From positions 1-64,000 of the forward strand of contig CAZDOY010000001.1 of the NCBI GenBank assembly GCA_964507185.1: a DNA stretch of 64,000 bases, read 5' to 3'. The notes beneath the pieces are model-generated. The model was not told the origin of the DNA. It did no database searches and worked only from the letters and a program-made list of their open reading frames with translations. The position numbers and the translations under genes are program-made. The DNA is from CAVRTJ01 sp964507185. Its GTDB lineage: Bacteria > Acidobacteriota > UBA4820 > DSQY01. Of this stretch, positions 62,878 to 64,000 are shown piece after piece (the first letter of the stretch is position 1; each line of letters starts with the position of its first letter).

Positions 62878-63616
62878 GTTCTCTCCCTTAGAAATCCTGA
62901 TTGTTTCCATCCCTTGAAACCTCACAATTCGCTTCTGGATATGGAGCTTGTGACCAGGAACCAGCCGAACGAAATTCAGGTGGCACGCGGGTCGGTGGAA
63001 TGTTCCCTGCCTTTGCCCTTTTGGAGCCCTGGGCCAATCCCCTGCGCGTTGTGGTACTGCGTCTGCTTGTGCTTATCTCTTGTCCGGGCTGACGGACACT
63101 GCGGCACGGCCCCGTGGCGGGCCGGATAGCCCACAGAGTTTGCACCTGTCCAGCCGGACTCTGCATGGCAATCACCTCCTTGTGCCTTTTTCGTGCGCAT
63201 GGTGCCGAACGCCCCCGCGACGCCGACCCATGCGAAAGTTACAGTCAGCGAAGATGACTTTCACAATTACCCTGTCCAATAAAAAGTCATCAGGAAGGAT
63301 AATATTGCAGGCGGTGTTCCGGAAACCGCGGACCTGCTACCGCGCGCCTTGTTCTCACAGGAAGGCCGGATGGGCGTGGACGCGCGCGGGGGGGTGGCGG
63401 AGCCTCACACAGGATCAACCACAGTGCTGGCAGGCGGCACCGTCTTCAGTGTCTTCTTCGCGGTCGTGAACCGGTGCCGGAAAGGGGATTAGTGAGGTGG
63501 AAGACCTTGTCTGAGAAGCCTCCTCATCTCGGAAGGAGGAACCACGGCTCTTTCCAGGTACGAAATCTTCTTGGGGGGTGTTCGATCGAATCGGCGGAGA
63601 TCGCCGGCGCGAAACG
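62878..63616. other. 739-base intergenic region, no clear gene
   Basis: Between the secreted-protein gene and nadA, frames on both strands cross but none looks like a real protein. The best is a reverse-strand frame starting at 63166 with AAGGAGG upstream (93 codons to 62888), rich in Arg, Ser, Thr and Pro, with no family features. The promoter of the secreted-protein gene should lie here. Confidence 0.45.
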
Positions 63617-64000
63617 TCAGTCCCGGGTGCCCTCGCGGCCGATGGCGATCATGCGTTCGATGGGGAGCCGCGCGCGCTCGGCCAGGTCAGGCGGAACCTT
63701 TACCTCGTGGACGCCGGCTTCGAGGGAATGCAGCAGCTTGTCCATGGTGATCATCTTCATGTATTTGCATTCCATCTCGTCGCTCACGGGATAAAAAAAC
63801 TTGCCGGGGGCCTCCTTGGCCATGCGGTGAAGGATGCCCGTCTCCGTCGCCACCACGAAGTCCTTCTTCGGCGAGCCGACGACGTGGTCTATCATGCCTT
63901 CGGTCGAGGTAATGTAGGCGTTGTCTGCCTGGATGTCCTTGTCCTTCAGGTAGACCATGCAGGAGGTCACACACCCGCATTCCGGGTGAATCAGGAAATC
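63617..64000 (-). CDS. nadA: quinolinate synthase, C-terminal part
   Basis: The last 127 residues of NadA, running off the window edge. NadA condenses iminoaspartate with dihydroxyacetone phosphate to quinolinate, the first committed step toward NAD. Visible are IHPECGC, with a [4Fe-4S] ligand Cys, ITSTEGMIDHV and ATETGILHRM, and DEMECKYMKMITM with another cluster Cys. The gene starts beyond 64000. With nadE and its nitrilase partner at 52-54 kb, two separate parts of NAD synthesis lie in this window. Confidence 0.95.
   Translation of the reverse strand, partial: DFLIHPECGCVTSCMVYLKDKDIQADNAYITSTEGMIDHVVGSPKKDFVVATETGILHRMAKEAPGKFFYPVSDEMECKYMKMITMDKLLHSLEAGVHEVKVPPDLAERARLPIERMIAIGREGTRD

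Noticed and set aside
62888..63166. Reverse-strand frame with strong ribosome site before the secreted-protein gene
   Set aside because: The product is Arg/Ser/Thr/Pro-rich with no hydrophobic core or family, so it is not listed as a gene, although the AAGGAGG is noted.
63160..63185. Sequence like the 16S rRNA 3' end (ATCACCTCCTT)
   Set aside because: Only the anti-Shine-Dalgarno core is shared. The reverse strand reads as a ribosome site, and no rRNA sequence surrounds it.

Overview
This is a 64 kb GC-rich bacterial window with tightly packed genes, many of them joined by ATGA or GTGA stop/start overlaps. It contains one 100-N assembly gap, so it is a draft scaffold and may be metagenomic. 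I see no rRNA, tRNA, CRISPR array, insertion sequence or prophage. The lineage cannot be fixed from sequence alone. The window has a NrfD-type respiratory module, a diderm envelope gene set, an ECF sigma / zinc-finger anti-sigma / DUF4097 cassette, BatD/BatE proteins and a FadN-type beta-oxidation operon. This fits Acidobacteriota or a deltaproteobacterial-grade lineage; that placement is an inference.

Layout. 1-3.5 kb: the end of a c-type cytochrome gene, a terminator, then a membrane electron-transfer operon of tetraheme cytochrome, Tat-exported ferredoxin with four [4Fe-4S] clusters and NrfD quinone-interacting subunit. 3.6-7.7 kb: eno-ftsB-comF-SDR plus an unknown gene. 7.7-19.7 kb: M24 peptidase (reverse), thioesterase-smc, then a long operon (BatD, BatE, a degenerate peptidase-MA/TPR protein, a P-loop kinase) and the ECF sigma/anti-sigma/DUF4097 cassette. 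19.8-28.6 kb: a secreted beta-propeller protein, a frameshifted pseudouridine synthase remnant, a sodium:solute symporter with a tiny TTG-start membrane protein in front of it, an FHA-GAF-cyclase, DedA, a methyltransferase, GNAT and Nudix genes. 28.7-36.5 kb: LtaS-like sulfatase, TauE/SafE permease, an RluA paralogue lacking the catalytic Asp, MscS, YceH, methyltransferase, VOC and Smr proteins.

36.6-39.7 kb: a TPR lipoprotein-like gene and a winged-helix regulator/membrane-protein pair with shared palindromic operator candidates, then glutaredoxin, queF and ogt. 39.9-45.5 kb: an apparently leaderless operon with an aryl-polyene-type dehydratase, ketoacyl synthase, chain-length-factor-like protein, pgeF, moaC, a TPR protein and acpS. 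45.7-48.3 kb: LivK-like binding protein, cyclophilin and a small MDMDMDM protein (all reverse).

48.6-57 kb: acyl-CoA dehydrogenase; groES-groEL under a consensus promoter and a CIRCE element; a split glutamine-dependent NAD synthetase (nitrilase plus nadE); an AidB-like dehydrogenase; lgt. 57.4-64 kb: fadN-fadA beta-oxidation operon, the assembly gap bounded by identical 55-bp sequences, a secreted protein with six 11-residue repeats, and the 3' end of nadA. The two acyl-CoA dehydrogenases, thioesterase, SDR and fadNA together indicate active fatty-acyl-CoA turnover, while the first operon would feed or draw on the quinone pool.
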